A stretch of DNA of 64,000 bases. Origin: Flavobacterium cupriresistens. GTDB lineage: Bacteria > Bacteroidota > Bacteroidia > Flavobacteriales > Flavobacteriaceae. The DNA is taken from NCBI RefSeq assembly GCF_020911925.1, contig NZ_CP087134.1, positions 1,364,001-1,428,000 on the forward strand, read 5' to 3'. This document shows, in pieces, positions 23,954-33,875 of this stretch (the stretch's first letter is position 1; each line of letters begins with the position of its first letter). The position numbers and the translations under genes are program-made. The notes under the pieces are model-generated. The model was not told the DNA's origin. It ran no database searches and saw nothing but the letters and a program-made list of their open reading frames with translations.

Positions 23954-25018
23954 TTAAGACAAATTCGCAACCAACCAATCTCCAACTTCGCTGGTTTTAT
24001 ATGTTTTTGCACCTTTTGGGGCTAAATCTTCTGTAACAAATCCTTGTTCCAACGATTTATTGACAACAGCTCTAATAGCTTCCGCTTCTTCTTTTAGTCC
24101 AAAAGCGTCTTCGAACATCATAGCAGCAGATAAAATCGTTGCCAGAGGGTTCGCAATATTTAAACCAGTTGCTTGTGGATAAGATCCGTGGATGGGTTCG
24201 TAAAGTGAAGTGTGTGTACCAACAGAAGCTGAAGGCATTAATCCCATGGAACCTGAGATTACAGAAGCTTCGTCTGTTAAGATATCTCCAAATAAATTTT
24301 CGGTGATTAAAACATCATAAGAATTTGGCCATTGTACTAAACGCATGGCAACCGCATCAACAAACTCGTAAGAAACGGTTACTTCCGGATAGTCTTTTTC
24401 CATTGCTTGTACGGTTTCTCTCCATAAGCGAGAAGTTTCTAATACGTTTGCTTTGTCCACACAACACAGTTTTTTGCTGCGGGTCATGGCTAGTTCGAAA
24501 CCTTTTTTGGCCAAACGTTGTACTTCAACTCTGGTGTAGACGCAATTGTCAAAAGCAGTTTCTCCACCATCTTTTCTTCCTTTTTCGCCAAAGTAAATTC
24601 CTCCGGTAAGTTCTCTTAAGAAAACTAAATCAGTTCCTTCGATTCTTTCTCTTTTTAAAGGAGAATTGTCAATTAGAGAAGGAAAAGTAAAGGTTGGACG
24701 TACATTGGCGAACAAACCTAGTTTTTTACGCATCAATAATAAACCTTGTTCCGGACGAACGGGTGCGCTTGGATCGTTATCATATTTCGGGTGTCCGATT
24801 GCTCCAAATAAAACGGCATCTGCTTTCATACAGATTTCGTGTGTTTCATCAGGATAAGGAACACCAACCGCATCAATGGCACAGGCGCCTGTAAGTGCCG
24901 GTGTCCAGGTTATTTCGTGATTGAATTTTTTTGCAATAGCATCAGATACTTTTACGGCTTCATTAATTACCTCAGGACCAATTCCGTCTCCTGCTAATAG
25001 GGCTATGTTAAATTTCAT
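23954..25018 (-). CDS. leuB: 3-isopropylmalate dehydrogenase
   Basis: 354 residues, full length. Family signatures: NIALLAGDGIGPEVINEAV at the start, RKKLGLFANVRP, ELTGGIYFGEKGR and the metal/substrate site ITENLFGDILTDEASVISGS. It oxidises and decarboxylates 3-isopropylmalate to 2-oxoisocaproate with NAD+, the third step of leucine synthesis. It is the last gene of leuC-leuD-leuA-leuB. The 135 bp gap to the preceding gene is filled with CTTAG-type repeats. Confidence 0.95.
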   Translation of the reverse strand: MKFNIALLAGDGIGPEVINEAVKVSDAIAKKFNHEITWTPALTGACAIDAVGVPYPDETHEICMKADAVLFGAIGHPKYDNDPSAPVRPEQGLLLMRKKLGLFANVRPTFTFPSLIDNSPLKRERIEGTDLVFLRELTGGIYFGEKGRKDGGETAFDNCVYTRVEVQRLAKKGFELAMTRSKKLCCVDKANVLETSRLWRETVQAMEKDYPEVTVSYEFVDAVAMRLVQWPNSYDVLITENLFGDILTDEASVISGSMGLMPSASVGTHTSLYEPIHGSYPQATGLNIANPLATILSAAMMFEDAFGLKEEAEAIRAVVNKSLEQGFVTEDLAPKGAKTYKTSEVGDWLVANLS

Positions 25019-25029
25019 TATTTTATTGT

Positions 25030-25153
25030 TTGTTTTTTTAGTTTCTAAGTTTCTGAGTGACTGAGTTTCTAAGTTTTAGGGTTTTGAGGAACTTAGCATC
25101 TAAATTCAAAGATTTTAAAACTTAGAATCTTAGAGCCTTAGAACCTTAGCAAC
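25030..25153. repeat. Inverted arrays of CTTAG-type short repeats between leu genes
   Basis: One arm repeats ttctaagt/ttctgagt units, the other repeats ttagaacc/ttagcaac units in the opposite sense, so the whole gap can fold into a long imperfect hairpin. The right-hand array runs up to the stop codon of the leuA-like gene. Confidence 0.6.
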
Positions 25154-26674
25154 TTAGGTAACCACATTCAGCATTTTCTGAGTGGCAATAATAGCGGCAA
25201 CAGTTTGATCAGAATCCAGACCTCTGGTTTTGAATTCTTTTCCATTGTTTACCCAGGTGATGATGGTTTCGCATAAAGCGTCAGAACTACTTCCCGGGGG
25301 AATTCTGACCGCATAGTCGATTAATTTTGGCAGCGTTAATTTCTTTTGTTTGTAAATTTTAGACAAAGCATTCATAAAGGCATCAAACTGACCATCTCCT
25401 TGTGCGTTTTCTTCGATTATCTCCCCGTCAAATATCAGGCATAAAGTGGTTGACGGACGCATCCCTTTTGAGTGTACTAATATATAGGACTCGATTTTTA
25501 TTTTTTCTTCGTAAGTATGACTGTCTAAAACATCAGAAATAATATAAGGAAGGTCCTCTTTTGTAACGGTTTCTTTTTTGTCTCCTAATTCGATGATTCT
25601 TTGTGTTACCAATTTTAAATCTTCCTGGTTTAGTTTTAAACCTAATTCCTGCAGGTTTTTTTCGATATTAGCTTTTCCTGAAGTTTTCCCGAGTGCGTAT
25701 TTTCTTTTTCGTCCAAAGCGCTCTGGAAGCAAATCATTAAAATATAAGTTGTTTTTGTTGTCACCATCGGCATGAATACCCGCGGTTTGTGTAAAAACAT
25801 TATCGCCGACAATTGGTTTGTTGGCAGGAATTCGGTAACCGGTAAAAGTCTCCACCAATTTGCTTACAGTATAAAGAGAGGTCTCTTTTATGCTAATGCT
25901 AACTTCGGGCATATAATCGTTTATTACTGCGACGGTACTTTCCAGAGGGGCGTTTCCTGCTCGTTCTCCCATTCCGTTTACGGTAACATGTAGGCCGTGA
26001 ATGCCTCCTTTTATAGCTTCCATAACATTGGCTACACTTAAATCGTAATCGTTATGAGCGTGAAAATCAAAATGGATATTAGGATATCGGGCTGTGATTT
26101 TTGAAATAAATTCAAAAGCTTGTGATGGAATTAATACGCCAAGAGTGTCCGGGAGTAAAATTCTTTTTACAGGCTGTTGTGTTAAAAAATCCAAGTATTG
26201 AAATACATATTCGGGAGAATTGCGCATGCCGTTGCTCCAGTCTTCCAGATAAACGTTAGTGTCTATGTTGTTTTCTTGGGCAAGTGTAATGGTTTGGGCA
26301 ATTTCAGAAAAATGTTGTTCCGGTGTTTTTTTTAATTGATGGGTTAGATGATTCAGAGAGCCTTTGGTTAGTAGATTTTGAACTTTGGCTCCTGTTTTTT
26401 TCATCCATTCAATCGAAAGACCGCCGTCAACAAAAGTCAAAACTTCTATTCGTTTGGTATAACCTCGTTCTTCGGCCCAGGACATAATGCCTTTTACGCC
26501 TTGAAATTCGCCTTCGCTTACACGGGCAGAAGCAATTTCGATTCGGTCAATATTTAGTTCTTCCAACAACAATTGTGCAATGGTTAGTTTTTCTGCAGCA
26601 GAAAAAGAAACTCCTGAGGTTTGTTCGCCATCACGGAGTGTCGTATCCATTATTTCAATTTTTCTTTTTTTCAT
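25154..26674 (-). CDS. 2-isopropylmalate synthase family protein (LeuA/CimA-like)
   Basis: 506 residues. HMGL-like TIM barrel (DTTLRDGEQTSGVSFSAAEK) with the metal-site histidines in HFDFHAHNDYDLSVANV and VTVNGMGERAGNAPLE. The C-terminal ~140 residues form the LeuA allosteric dimer domain. Position between leuD and leuB argues for 2-isopropylmalate synthase (leucine step 1). The sequence type is that annotated in Bacteroidota as alpha-isopropylmalate synthase regulatory domain protein, so (R)-citramalate synthase cannot be excluded. Confidence 0.85.
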   Translation of the reverse strand: MKKRKIEIMDTTLRDGEQTSGVSFSAAEKLTIAQLLLEELNIDRIEIASARVSEGEFQGVKGIMSWAEERGYTKRIEVLTFVDGGLSIEWMKKTGAKVQNLLTKGSLNHLTHQLKKTPEQHFSEIAQTITLAQENNIDTNVYLEDWSNGMRNSPEYVFQYLDFLTQQPVKRILLPDTLGVLIPSQAFEFISKITARYPNIHFDFHAHNDYDLSVANVMEAIKGGIHGLHVTVNGMGERAGNAPLESTVAVINDYMPEVSISIKETSLYTVSKLVETFTGYRIPANKPIVGDNVFTQTAGIHADGDNKNNLYFNDLLPERFGRKRKYALGKTSGKANIEKNLQELGLKLNQEDLKLVTQRIIELGDKKETVTKEDLPYIISDVLDSHTYEEKIKIESYILVHSKGMRPSTTLCLIFDGEIIEENAQGDGQFDAFMNALSKIYKQKKLTLPKLIDYAVRIPPGSSSDALCETIITWVNNGKEFKTRGLDSDQTVAAIIATQKMLNVVT

Positions 26675-26746
26675 AGCCAGTTTCGGAATTCCTTTTTTAA
26701 AAGTAAAATTTAGTTGTGTTGTTTTGATTGGTCTAACTTATAAAGA

Positions 26747-26774
26747 CCCGACTGATTTCAAAAAACCAGTCGGG
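26747..26774. other. Hairpin in the leuD-leuA spacer
   Basis: Perfect 8-bp arms cccgactg and cagtcggg with a 12-nt loop. No T-tract follows on the transcribed strand, so RNA processing or stability is more likely than termination. Confidence 0.5.
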
Positions 26775-26798
26775 CCCAATAGCGTGAGTTGGATTTTT

Positions 26799-27395
26799 TT
26801 AGTATGGAAGTTTATCGGCAAAAGCCACAATATCTTCACTAATGTTTTGCAGGTAATCAATGTCGTCAAAGCCATTGATCATGTTGTTCTTTTTGTATCC
26901 GTTAATGGCAAAAGATTCTTTTTGACCTGTTGCTAATAAAGTAATCGTTTGTTCGGGTAAATTGATTTCCAATGCTGTTTTAGGATCGGCTTCGATGGCG
27001 TTGAAAATAATTTCAGCAAATTCCGGGCTTACTTGTACAGGTAAAACACCAATATTAAGACAGTTTCCTTTGAAGATATCAGCGAAGAAACTGGAAACTA
27101 CAGCACGGAATCCATAGTCATAAACCGCCCAGGCAGCATGTTCTCTGGAAGATCCTGAACCGAAGTTTTTTCCCCCAACCAAAATTTGCCCTGAGTAGGT
27201 AACATTGTTTAAAACAAAATCTGTTTTCGGAGTATCGTCTCCATTGTATCTCCAATCTCTAAAAAGGTTGTCTCCAAAGCCTTCTCGTTTTGTAGCTTTT
27301 AAGAAACGGGCCGGTATGATTTGATCGGTGTCTACGTTTTCAATTGGCAGCGGCACAGCACTGCTGGTAAGGATATTAAATTTATCGTATGCCAT
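26799..27395 (-). CDS. leuD: 3-isopropylmalate dehydratase small subunit
   Basis: 198 residues. Aconitase swivel domain: IENVDTDQIIPARFLK near the N-terminus and GSGSSREHAAWAVYDYGFRA, with the substrate-binding region, then FADIFKGNCLNIGVLPV. It forms the isopropylmalate isomerase with LeuC, encoded upstream in the same operon. Standard length and motifs. Confidence 0.95.
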   Translation of the reverse strand: MAYDKFNILTSSAVPLPIENVDTDQIIPARFLKATKREGFGDNLFRDWRYNGDDTPKTDFVLNNVTYSGQILVGGKNFGSGSSREHAAWAVYDYGFRAVVSSFFADIFKGNCLNIGVLPVQVSPEFAEIIFNAIEADPKTALEINLPEQTITLLATGQKESFAINGYKKNNMINGFDDIDYLQNISEDIVAFADKLPY

Positions 27396-27399
27396 TGTA

Positions 27400-27568
27400 A
27401 TTTTAGATTTTAGGATTTTAGATTTTAGATTTTCCTTAAGTAGGACGAAATCGTAAACGCTAAAATGATTTTCTGTTAAATAATGTAAGTGAGTTTTTTT
27501 TGAAGGTTTTAGATTTTAAAGCAGCAATGCCATTCGCAAAGTGAAATCTAAAATCTTCAATCTAAAAT
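27400..27568. repeat. Inverted tagatttt-type repeats between leuD and leuC
   Basis: The left side (27400..27432) holds repeated attttagatttt units, the right side (27543..27568) repeated aaatctaaaat units. The two arms can pair and flank ~110 bp without other features. The right arm reaches the leuC stop codon. Confidence 0.6.
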
Positions 27569-28956
27569 AACTCTCTAGGATCTGTTAGTTTTCCGGTAAC
27601 GGCAGCAGCGGCAGCCATAATTGGACTTGCTAAAAGTGTTCTTGAACCCGGACCTTGACGGCCTTCGAAATTTCTATTTGAAGTACTCACTGCGTATTTT
27701 CCTGCCGGAACTTTGTCATCATTCATTGCCAGACAGGCAGAACATCCCGGTTGACGTAACACGAAACCGGCTTCTGTCAAAATATCCAATATACCTTCTT
27801 CTTTAATTTGAGCTTCTACAACGTGAGAACCTGGAACTAACCAAGCAGTTACATTTTCTGCTTTTTTTCTTCCTTTTACAATTTCAGCAAAAGCTCTGAA
27901 ATCTTCAATACGTCCATTGGTGCAACTTCCTAAGAAAACATAGTCAATTGGTTTTCCAATCATAACATCGTCTTCCTGAAAGCCCATGTAGGCAAGAGAT
28001 TTTTTATAGGTTTCCTCACCGCCTTCCACTTGGTTGGCGTTCGGAATATGTTTAGAGATACCAATTCCCATTCCCGGGTTAGTACCATAAGTAATCATAG
28101 GTTCAATGTCTGAAGCTTTGATGTTTAGTTCAGCATCAAAAACAGCATCAGCATCCGTTTTTAGGGTTTTCCAGTAAGCAACTGCATTGTCCCAGGTTTC
28201 GCCTTTTGGAGCGTATAGCTTGCCTTCAAGGAAATCAAATGTTTTTTGATCGGGGGCAATCATACCACCACGAGCACCCATTTCGATACTTAGGTTACAA
28301 ACGGTCATACGGCCTTCCATGGTCATGTTTTCAAAAACATCACCGGCATATTCAACAAAATATCCGGTACCACCTGAAGTGGTTAATTGTGCAATAATAT
28401 AAAGAGCAACATCTTTTGGACCAACACCTTTGCTTAATTCACCGTTTACGTTGATACGCATTTTCTTTGGCTTAGGCTGCATAATACATTGTGTAGAAAG
28501 TACCATTTCAACCTCAGAAGTTCCGATACCGAAAGCAATCGCTCCAAAAGCACCATGAGTAGAGGTGTGCGAATCTCCGCAAACGATAGTGGCACCTGGC
28601 AAAGTAATTCCGTTTTCAGGACCTACTACGTGTACAATTCCATTTTTTTTATGTCCTAATCCCCAGTGCGAAATACCGTATTCTGCGGCATTATCTTCAA
28701 GCGCTTTAAGCTGATTGGCTGATAAAGCATCTTCAACCGGTAAATGTTGGTTTATAGTTGGTGTATTGTGATCGGCAGTTGCAAAAGTACGTTCCGGATA
28801 TAAAACTTTAACGCCTCTGGCTTTTAATCCTAAAAAAGCAACAGGACTCGTAACTTCGTGAATGAAATGACGGTCAATAAAAAACACATCCGGTCCATCT
28901 TCAATTTTACGTACTACATGTGAATCCCATACTTTGTCAAATAATGTCTTACTCAT
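27562..28956 (-). CDS. leuC: 3-isopropylmalate dehydratase large subunit
   Basis: 464 residues. The three 4Fe-4S cluster cysteines are visible in [14 protein letters not shown] and [12 protein letters not shown]. Other aconitase signatures: [21 protein letters not shown] and [13 protein letters not shown]. With LeuD it converts 2-isopropylmalate to 3-isopropylmalate. It is the first gene of the leu operon. A complete Bacteroidota promoter lies at 29021..29050, giving a ~58 nt leader. Confidence 0.96.
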   Translation of the reverse strand: MSKTLFDKVWDSHVVRKIEDGPDVFFIDRHFIHEVTSPVAFLGLKARGVKVLYPERTFATADHNTPTINQHLPVEDALSANQLKALEDNAAEYGISHWGLGHKKNGIVHVVGPENGITLPGATIVCGDSHTSTHGAFGAIAFGIGTSEVEMVLSTQCIMQPKPKKMRINVNGELSKGVGPKDVALYIIAQLTTSGGTGYFVEYAGDVFENMTMEGRMTVCNLSIEMGARGGMIAPDQKTFDFLEGKLYAPKGETWDNAVAYWKTLKTDADAVFDAELNIKASDIEPMITYGTNPGMGIGISKHIPNANQVEGGEETYKKSLAYMGFQEDDVMIGKPIDYVFLGSCTNGRIEDFRAFAEIVKGRKKAENVTAWLVPGSHVVEAQIKEEGILDILTEAGFVLRQPGCSACLAMNDDKVPAGKYAVSTSNRNFEGRQGPGSRTLLASPIMAAAAAVTGKLTDPRELF

Positions 28957-29020
28957 TTTTTATTTTTTTTATTTGTAATTTTATAACTACCGCAATTCTT
29001 TGGTAATTATAATAGGAAAA

Positions 29021-29050
29021 CAAAATTAAATAAAGATATAAAGTAGTCAA
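29021..29050 (-). promoter_or_regulatory. Promoter of the leu operon (-33/-7 type)
   Basis: On the minus strand: TTG (29050..29048), 19 nt, TAATTTTG (29028..29021), matching the TTG/TAnnTTTG consensus of Bacteroidota housekeeping promoters. Expected start near 29014, about 58 nt before leuC. No leader peptide or riboswitch was recognised. Confidence 0.72.
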
Positions 29051-29488
29051 TTTCAATATTGCATTATATACGATACCCAAACTAAAATACAAATTAAGAT
29101 TCGCTTTTATTCCGTAAAACTGAATTCCAAAATTGAAGTGGAAATTGATTTTGTATTTCTTTTAAAGAGGGTTAGTTTTAAGGTTGCTGCAGTTTTTTGT
29201 AATTAGCAATTTTACCTTAGATTCAATGCAAAATGACTGATTTTATAGGTTTTAATGCTGTAAAATAGTGATTATTGATAGTTTTGATTTTGTTTTTGAA
29301 TTTCTGAAACCGTGGATAAAAGCTCTTTTTTGAGGTATAAAACAAAGATTTTTGAAAGACTTTATTTGTTTTTTTTTGATTCCAATACTACGACATCCAA
29401 GAAAGTGAATTTTTGTTTTTTAGAATGGAAATAAAAGATATTAAGGTTGTTTAGGACGAATTTAGGTGTAATGACAACTATCTGACAT
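29051..29488. other. Intergenic region with no recognised gene
   Basis: About 440 bp of AT-rich DNA between the leu promoter and the DUF417 promoter. No ORF with protein-like character and no strong hairpin was seen. It could hold regulatory sites that cannot be named. Confidence 0.5.
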
Positions 29489-29516
29489 TTGCCTCGCGAA
29501 AAGGCTCTTAATTTTG
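29489..29516 (+). promoter_or_regulatory. Promoter of the DUF417 gene (-33/-7 type)
   Basis: TTG (29489..29491), 17 nt, TAATTTTG (29509..29516). Expected start near 29523, which lies after the ATG at 29514 and so fixes the gene start at 29544. Confidence 0.65.
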
Positions 29517-29543
29517 ATATTTCTAATAAAAATAAATAAAATC

Positions 29544-29963
29544 ATGAATTTAAATCAGATTGCTTACAGAATTGGTGTTTTCGGAACTGTTATTATTTTG
29601 CTTTGGGTTGGGCTTTTTAAGTTTACTGCTGTAGAGGCAGGAGCTATAAAAGGTTTAGTCGAAAATCATTTTGCAATGGGCTGGATGTACAAAGTAATGT
29701 CAGTGCAACAAGTTTCGAACGTAATAGGAATATTTGAAGTAGTTACAGGAATAGGGTTGGCATTGTCTTTTTTTAATAAAAAAATAGCGATGTACTCGGG
29801 TTTGGCATCGGCGGTTATTTTTGTAACTACATTGAGTTTTCTTTTTACAACGCCGGGTGTTTTTAAAATGGTTGAGAATTTTCCTGTTACGGACTTTTTT
29901 ATTCTTAAAGATATTCCTTATTTGGCTATTTCGCTGATGGTTTATGCGAAAAGCAAAGAATAA
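29544..29963 (+). CDS. DUF417 (YkgB-like) integral membrane protein
   Basis: 139 residues with four membrane helices (e.g. GVFGTVIILLWVGLFKFTA and LASAVIFVTTLSFLFTTPG). The pattern KFTAVEAGAIKGLVENH and GIGLALSFF fits the DUF417/YkgB family, whose role is unclear (links to stress and chlorine-species responses in E. coli relatives). The start at 29544 is chosen because the promoter -7 box covers the alternative ATG at 29514. It is a single gene, convergent with the barrel gene next to it. Confidence 0.82.
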   Translation: MNLNQIAYRIGVFGTVIILLWVGLFKFTAVEAGAIKGLVENHFAMGWMYKVMSVQQVSNVIGIFEVVTGIGLALSFFNKKIAMYSGLASAVIFVTTLSFLFTTPGVFKMVENFPVTDFFILKDIPYLAISLMVYAKSKE

Positions 29964-29983
29964 AAAATGGTTTCTCATTTGGG

Positions 29984-32605
29984 TTAAAAGCGGTATTTTA
30001 CTGTTGCAAGTAAATACCGGGGAACTAAATCTATAGTAGCTTTATAAGAGGTGTAACTATCTAATGTAACCAATGTAAATTCGTTCTCGTTGGTTACATT
30101 ATTGAACAGGAGGCGATAAGAAAAGCGGCTGTTTTCAGGAGTGTAGTTGGCAATAATGTTTACAAAACTGTAATTTTGAGTATTAATTTTATAATAGGTC
30201 GTATTGACTTCGGCTAACCATACTTTTGAAATTTTATAGTTACAGTTAATGAAAGCATCTTTGGTTGTATTGGTAGTAAGTGTATTATTGAAATTTGTCT
30301 GATAGTAGTTGTAATTGAAACCAAAATCAAAGTTTACGACTAAGCTATAATAACTTGTTGCTGAAAAGGAATACTGACTATTGTAACTTTTTAGGTTTGT
30401 AAAGTCTTGGTTGTTTACTTTTGTCGGAGTATTACTCCAGGTTTGTTGTGTGGCTATCTTGGTGGCCCATTTTAGTTTTTTCAGGTAATTAATGAAGCTA
30501 AAAGAGGCGTTATAATTTTCTCCTCCGTTTGTAACGATATAGTTTTTGAAGTTGAAATTCTGAGTAATCAGGTTATCGATATTAAGCGTTTTCTTCAATT
30601 TTGTATAGACTAAATTGGTCTTAACAGAAAATCCCTTTTCATCTTTGTACAAGGTGTGTAAAAAAGAAATGGTTTTGTTTTTTAAAAGTGCAACATCAGA
30701 AACTCCCTTTTCGAAAGTTCGGTAGTCTGCCAGTAAATAGTTTGTTTTTAGATAATTGATTTCAGGCAGAGAACTGTTTTCGGAATAGTTTAACCGGAAT
30801 GTCCCTAAGCGTGTTTTTTTTAGATTAAATGAAAATACAGGATTAAAAAAATGAAAATGTTGCTGAGAAATATTGCGTGCAAAATTATTTTGAACATATT
30901 TCAGATTAGCTGTAAAATCTGTTTCAGAAGTAAAATTGTACCGGATTCCCGCATCGAAAGAAAATATGGTTTGATTTGTGTTTGTGTCTACCTGGTAGTC
31001 TGTCTTTTGTTTTTGGTCGATAAGAAAATCTGAAACGATTGATTCTTTGCTTTTTTCGTATTGAAAAGCAAGAACAGATTCTAGTTTTTTGTACTTCGAA
31101 ATCAGTTTACTTTTGATTCCAAAATACTGGTTTTTAGTATCCCCCTTTTGGTCAATCTGAGCTTCCGGATCTATTTTGAAGAATTCATTTAAAAAGGGAG
31201 ATTTTAATCTGTTTTTCTCATTCAAATAATCGCTTCCCAAATAAATATAATTGTTTAATATTGTTTGATTCGATAAGCTGTAACTGTGGTTAAGATGATT
31301 GTAAAAAGTATAATTGCTGTTTTTAGAATTCTGATTGATTTGCTCACTATTAAATAAGAGATTTGAATTTATAACATCAGGATTGTTCTTGTAAATAAAT
31401 AAGTTGGTGAGATAATTGTCTTCATTCCCTGAATATTTAAGTTCAATTTCTCCTGATGAAAGTGTTTTTTTGCCGGAATAGTGATTGGCTTCGGAGTTGA
31501 TTATAGGTTGTGGGTCTATGTTGTAAATTGTTTCTGAAAAAGAATGCTGAATTTGATGGTCATTAGTAAAATAGCCAACCCCACGAAGGGTTAAGGAAGG
31601 TTTAAGTTTTGTGGTAAAACTTAAAGAATTAAATAGTGCTTTGTTAAAGACGCTTTGAGATTTACTGAAAGAACTGTTTTCATTACTGTTGATAACGTAT
31701 TGTTTTCTTGCCTTTTTTTCGATTCGGTCTGCTCCAAAAAAATCAAGATTTATACTGGATTCTTTTATAAGTGAAGTTGCTTTTTCGCCTGAATTGTTGT
31801 AGTCCGCCAAGTAAAAGATTTTGATCTTCTTTTTTAATAGTCCGAGATTAATACCTTCTTTCCATCGGTTTTCAGAAATTATGCCTGCTCCGGCCGTTAT
31901 GTTGCCGAACCAGATATTTTGCTTGTCTTTTTTTAACTTCAGATTCAACGCAACTTTATCCGAATTATTCATTTTTTTGAAAATGGGATTATCTTCAAAT
32001 GCTTCTATTATTTGAACTTCATCAAGTGTTTTTGCATCCAGATTTTTGGACAGTAAGGTGTAGTTCTTATCAAACAAATCTTCTCCTTCAACAAGTAATT
32101 TATCAATAGGTTTTCCATGGGCTTTTATAGAGCCGTCTTTTTGGACTTCGATACCGGGTAATTTTTTTAAAATGTCTTCTATTGTTTGCTCTGTTTGGTT
32201 AGAAAAAGCGCTCGCCTTTATAGTGGTCGTATCCTGATTGATTCTTACTTTTTTGTGCGATTCTATTACGACTTCCTTCAAACTTTCTTGTTGGGATTCC
32301 AGAGAAACAGAGTGATTTATTTCGGTCTTTGTGCTGAGATCAATTACGTTTGTGTTTTTAGCAAAGCCTAAGCAAGAAATTTCTATACTTACAATTCCGC
32401 TGGCTGGTTTTTTTAATTGAAGAGTATAGTTTCCATCTTCATTAGCAAAAGTATAGAATAGAATATTTCCAGAGTTGTCTAAAATAACAACAGAAGCCCT
32501 TTCGACGCTTCTGTTCTGTTTGTCTTTTATAGTTCCCGATATTTTAATATTTTGGGAAAATGCAATAAAAGGGATGAAAAAAATAAAAGAGAATAGTTTT
32601 AGCAT
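29984..32605 (-). CDS. Outer-membrane beta-barrel protein with CarboxypepD_reg domain (TonB-receptor-like)
   Basis: 873 residues. Signal peptide (FSFIFFIPFIAFS), then a carboxypeptidase-like regulatory domain (~20-100: ISGTIKDKQNRSVERASVV), a plug-like region (TIEDILKKLPGIEVQKDGS, KLLVEGEDLFDKNY) and a long beta-barrel ending in aromatic-rich strands (RYLLATVKYRF), the outer-membrane insertion signal. Proteins of this type occur next to GLPGLI genes. Here the GLPGLI gene is only 6 nt upstream. Substrate is unknown. It lacks an evident N-terminal TonB box. Confidence 0.85.
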   Translation of the reverse strand: MLKLFSFIFFIPFIAFSQNIKISGTIKDKQNRSVERASVVILDNSGNILFYTFANEDGNYTLQLKKPASGIVSIEISCLGFAKNTNVIDLSTKTEINHSVSLESQQESLKEVVIESHKKVRINQDTTTIKASAFSNQTEQTIEDILKKLPGIEVQKDGSIKAHGKPIDKLLVEGEDLFDKNYTLLSKNLDAKTLDEVQIIEAFEDNPIFKKMNNSDKVALNLKLKKDKQNIWFGNITAGAGIISENRWKEGINLGLLKKKIKIFYLADYNNSGEKATSLIKESSINLDFFGADRIEKKARKQYVINSNENSSFSKSQSVFNKALFNSLSFTTKLKPSLTLRGVGYFTNDHQIQHSFSETIYNIDPQPIINSEANHYSGKKTLSSGEIELKYSGNEDNYLTNLFIYKNNPDVINSNLLFNSEQINQNSKNSNYTFYNHLNHSYSLSNQTILNNYIYLGSDYLNEKNRLKSPFLNEFFKIDPEAQIDQKGDTKNQYFGIKSKLISKYKKLESVLAFQYEKSKESIVSDFLIDQKQKTDYQVDTNTNQTIFSFDAGIRYNFTSETDFTANLKYVQNNFARNISQQHFHFFNPVFSFNLKKTRLGTFRLNYSENSSLPEINYLKTNYLLADYRTFEKGVSDVALLKNKTISFLHTLYKDEKGFSVKTNLVYTKLKKTLNIDNLITQNFNFKNYIVTNGGENYNASFSFINYLKKLKWATKIATQQTWSNTPTKVNNQDFTNLKSYNSQYSFSATSYYSLVVNFDFGFNYNYYQTNFNNTLTTNTTKDAFINCNYKISKVWLAEVNTTYYKINTQNYSFVNIIANYTPENSRFSYRLLFNNVTNENEFTLVTLDSYTSYKATIDLVPRYLLATVKYRF

Positions 32606-32611
32606 TTAATT

Positions 32612-33397
32612 TCAGAATATTTCGGTGCTAATATCATTCATTCCAGCTGCTTTTATCGTAACACCATGTTCTTTCCCTAATAAAATAGCCTTGTTTTTGT
32701 TTTTTTCTATCAATTTTTCTAAAATCATTTTATACTCGTCAATTGAGACCCAATTGGTAGGAGTGCCTTGATTGATGGGCTTAATTTTCGGAACAGATAC
32801 ATTTTTCGACGGGTATTCTAGTGATTTGAAATAGATGTATAATTCCTTCTTGGTGTCATAAGCTTCGAGTATTAATCCGGGTAATCCCTGCAGTTTCCAA
32901 GGCCCAAACGGAACAGGAATCTCTTTGGTAAACCAGACGGTGTAATCCCGTCCTCTAAAATGCCCGGTTGCTTTATTGCAAAGAAGATTTCCAATTTTTT
33001 TCGTTTCAGGGTCAATTTTCCATTCTATTGCTACACGCTTTTCTTTTCCGTAAATCTCATTAGAATATTTTTTATTCCACCACAAACTATCTTTGGCTCT
33101 GTCGTAATATACCTGTTTCCCTTGTTCTAAGGTATGTTTCCCGAGGTAAATCTGTTTGATTTCCCCTTCTGCCTTTTTTTTCTTTTGATTTTCAATATTA
33201 GATTCATTTTCCAGAGAATCTTTGGCGCTAACATAATAGGACTGGTTTTGGTCAAAAATAAGGTAAGAGTTAAAATCTAAGCCATTAGGACCTCCCTTGC
33301 CCGGACTTTCGATGTGCCCATAATACACAATTCCTTTGTTTTGAGCATAAGAGTAGGTGTAAATTGTAAATACTGTGAGGAGTAGTAGTTTTTTCAT
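32612..33397 (-). CDS. GLPGLI family secreted protein
   Basis: About 261 residues, with signal peptide MKKLLLLTVFTIYTYSYAQ. The family-naming motif is present as PWKLQGLPGLILEAYD. An upstream ATG at 33406 is possible, but the one used here gives the cleaner signal peptide. GLPGLI proteins are periplasmic or outer-membrane-associated Bacteroidota proteins of unknown function, usually paired with a barrel protein, as here with a 6-nt gap. They probably act together in transport or envelope assembly. Confidence 0.87.
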   Translation of the reverse strand: MKKLLLLTVFTIYTYSYAQNKGIVYYGHIESPGKGGPNGLDFNSYLIFDQNQSYYVSAKDSLENESNIENQKKKKAEGEIKQIYLGKHTLEQGKQVYYDRAKDSLWWNKKYSNEIYGKEKRVAIEWKIDPETKKIGNLLCNKATGHFRGRDYTVWFTKEIPVPFGPWKLQGLPGLILEAYDTKKELYIYFKSLEYPSKNVSVPKIKPINQGTPTNWVSIDEYKMILEKLIEKNKNKAILLGKEHGVTIKAAGMNDISTEIF

Positions 33398-33438
33398 AAG
33401 TATCATTTTATAATGCTTTATGCTGTTGTTTTTAGATT

Positions 33439-33714
33439 TTAGCTACAAAGTTCTAAAGCTAAATCTACTATTTGTCCAATGGAACATCCGTCACAAGTAA
33501 ATGCCCAGCCGGTTCCGTCACCACAATCAACAGTTACATCGTATACTTGGATTAATGGGTTTGATTCTAAAACGGGTTCAACAATTTTATTTTCGATTAC
33601 AAAGGATTTGTTGATTTCCTTATTTACTTCTGGATTTATGTTTTTTGAGCTGCTATTTGCGAAAACTCCAACAGACATAAGAACTGTAATGGCTAATGTG
33701 AATATTGTTTTCAT
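33439..33714 (-). CDS. Small secreted Cys-containing protein
   Basis: 91 residues. Clear signal peptide (MKTIFTLAITVLMSVGVFAN). The mature part has four Cys near the end (VDCGDGTGW, FTCDGCS, ELCS). No family is recognised. It is closely related to the broken gene at 33876..34134: same signal peptide and the pattern K-(P/S)-F-x-I-x-N-x-x-(L/V)-E-x-x-LESN, which shows a tandem duplication. Function is unknown. Confidence 0.7.
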   Translation of the reverse strand: MKTIFTLAITVLMSVGVFANSSSKNINPEVNKEINKSFVIENKIVEPVLESNPLIQVYDVTVDCGDGTGWAFTCDGCSIGQIVDLALELCS

Positions 33715-33875
33715 AATTTTTAGGTTTTTGGTTAAATTAATAAAATTTTAACAGCATAAAGCAGGCTAATTTATAGAATAAAACCATATAAAAATTAAAA
33801 ATTTAACAGGTTTTTTTTTAATCACGTATAATTACGGAGGAATAGTAGTACAATTAACAAAAAACTTATGTGGCT

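Noticed and set aside
26580-26936. Plus-strand 118-residue ORF across the leuA/leuD boundary
   Set aside because: It is antisense to two conserved genes, has no protein-like features and crosses the hairpin spacer.
28957-29513. Leucine leader peptide or riboswitch upstream of leuC
   Set aside because: No leucine-rich short ORF or recognised aptamer was found in the ~58 nt leader.
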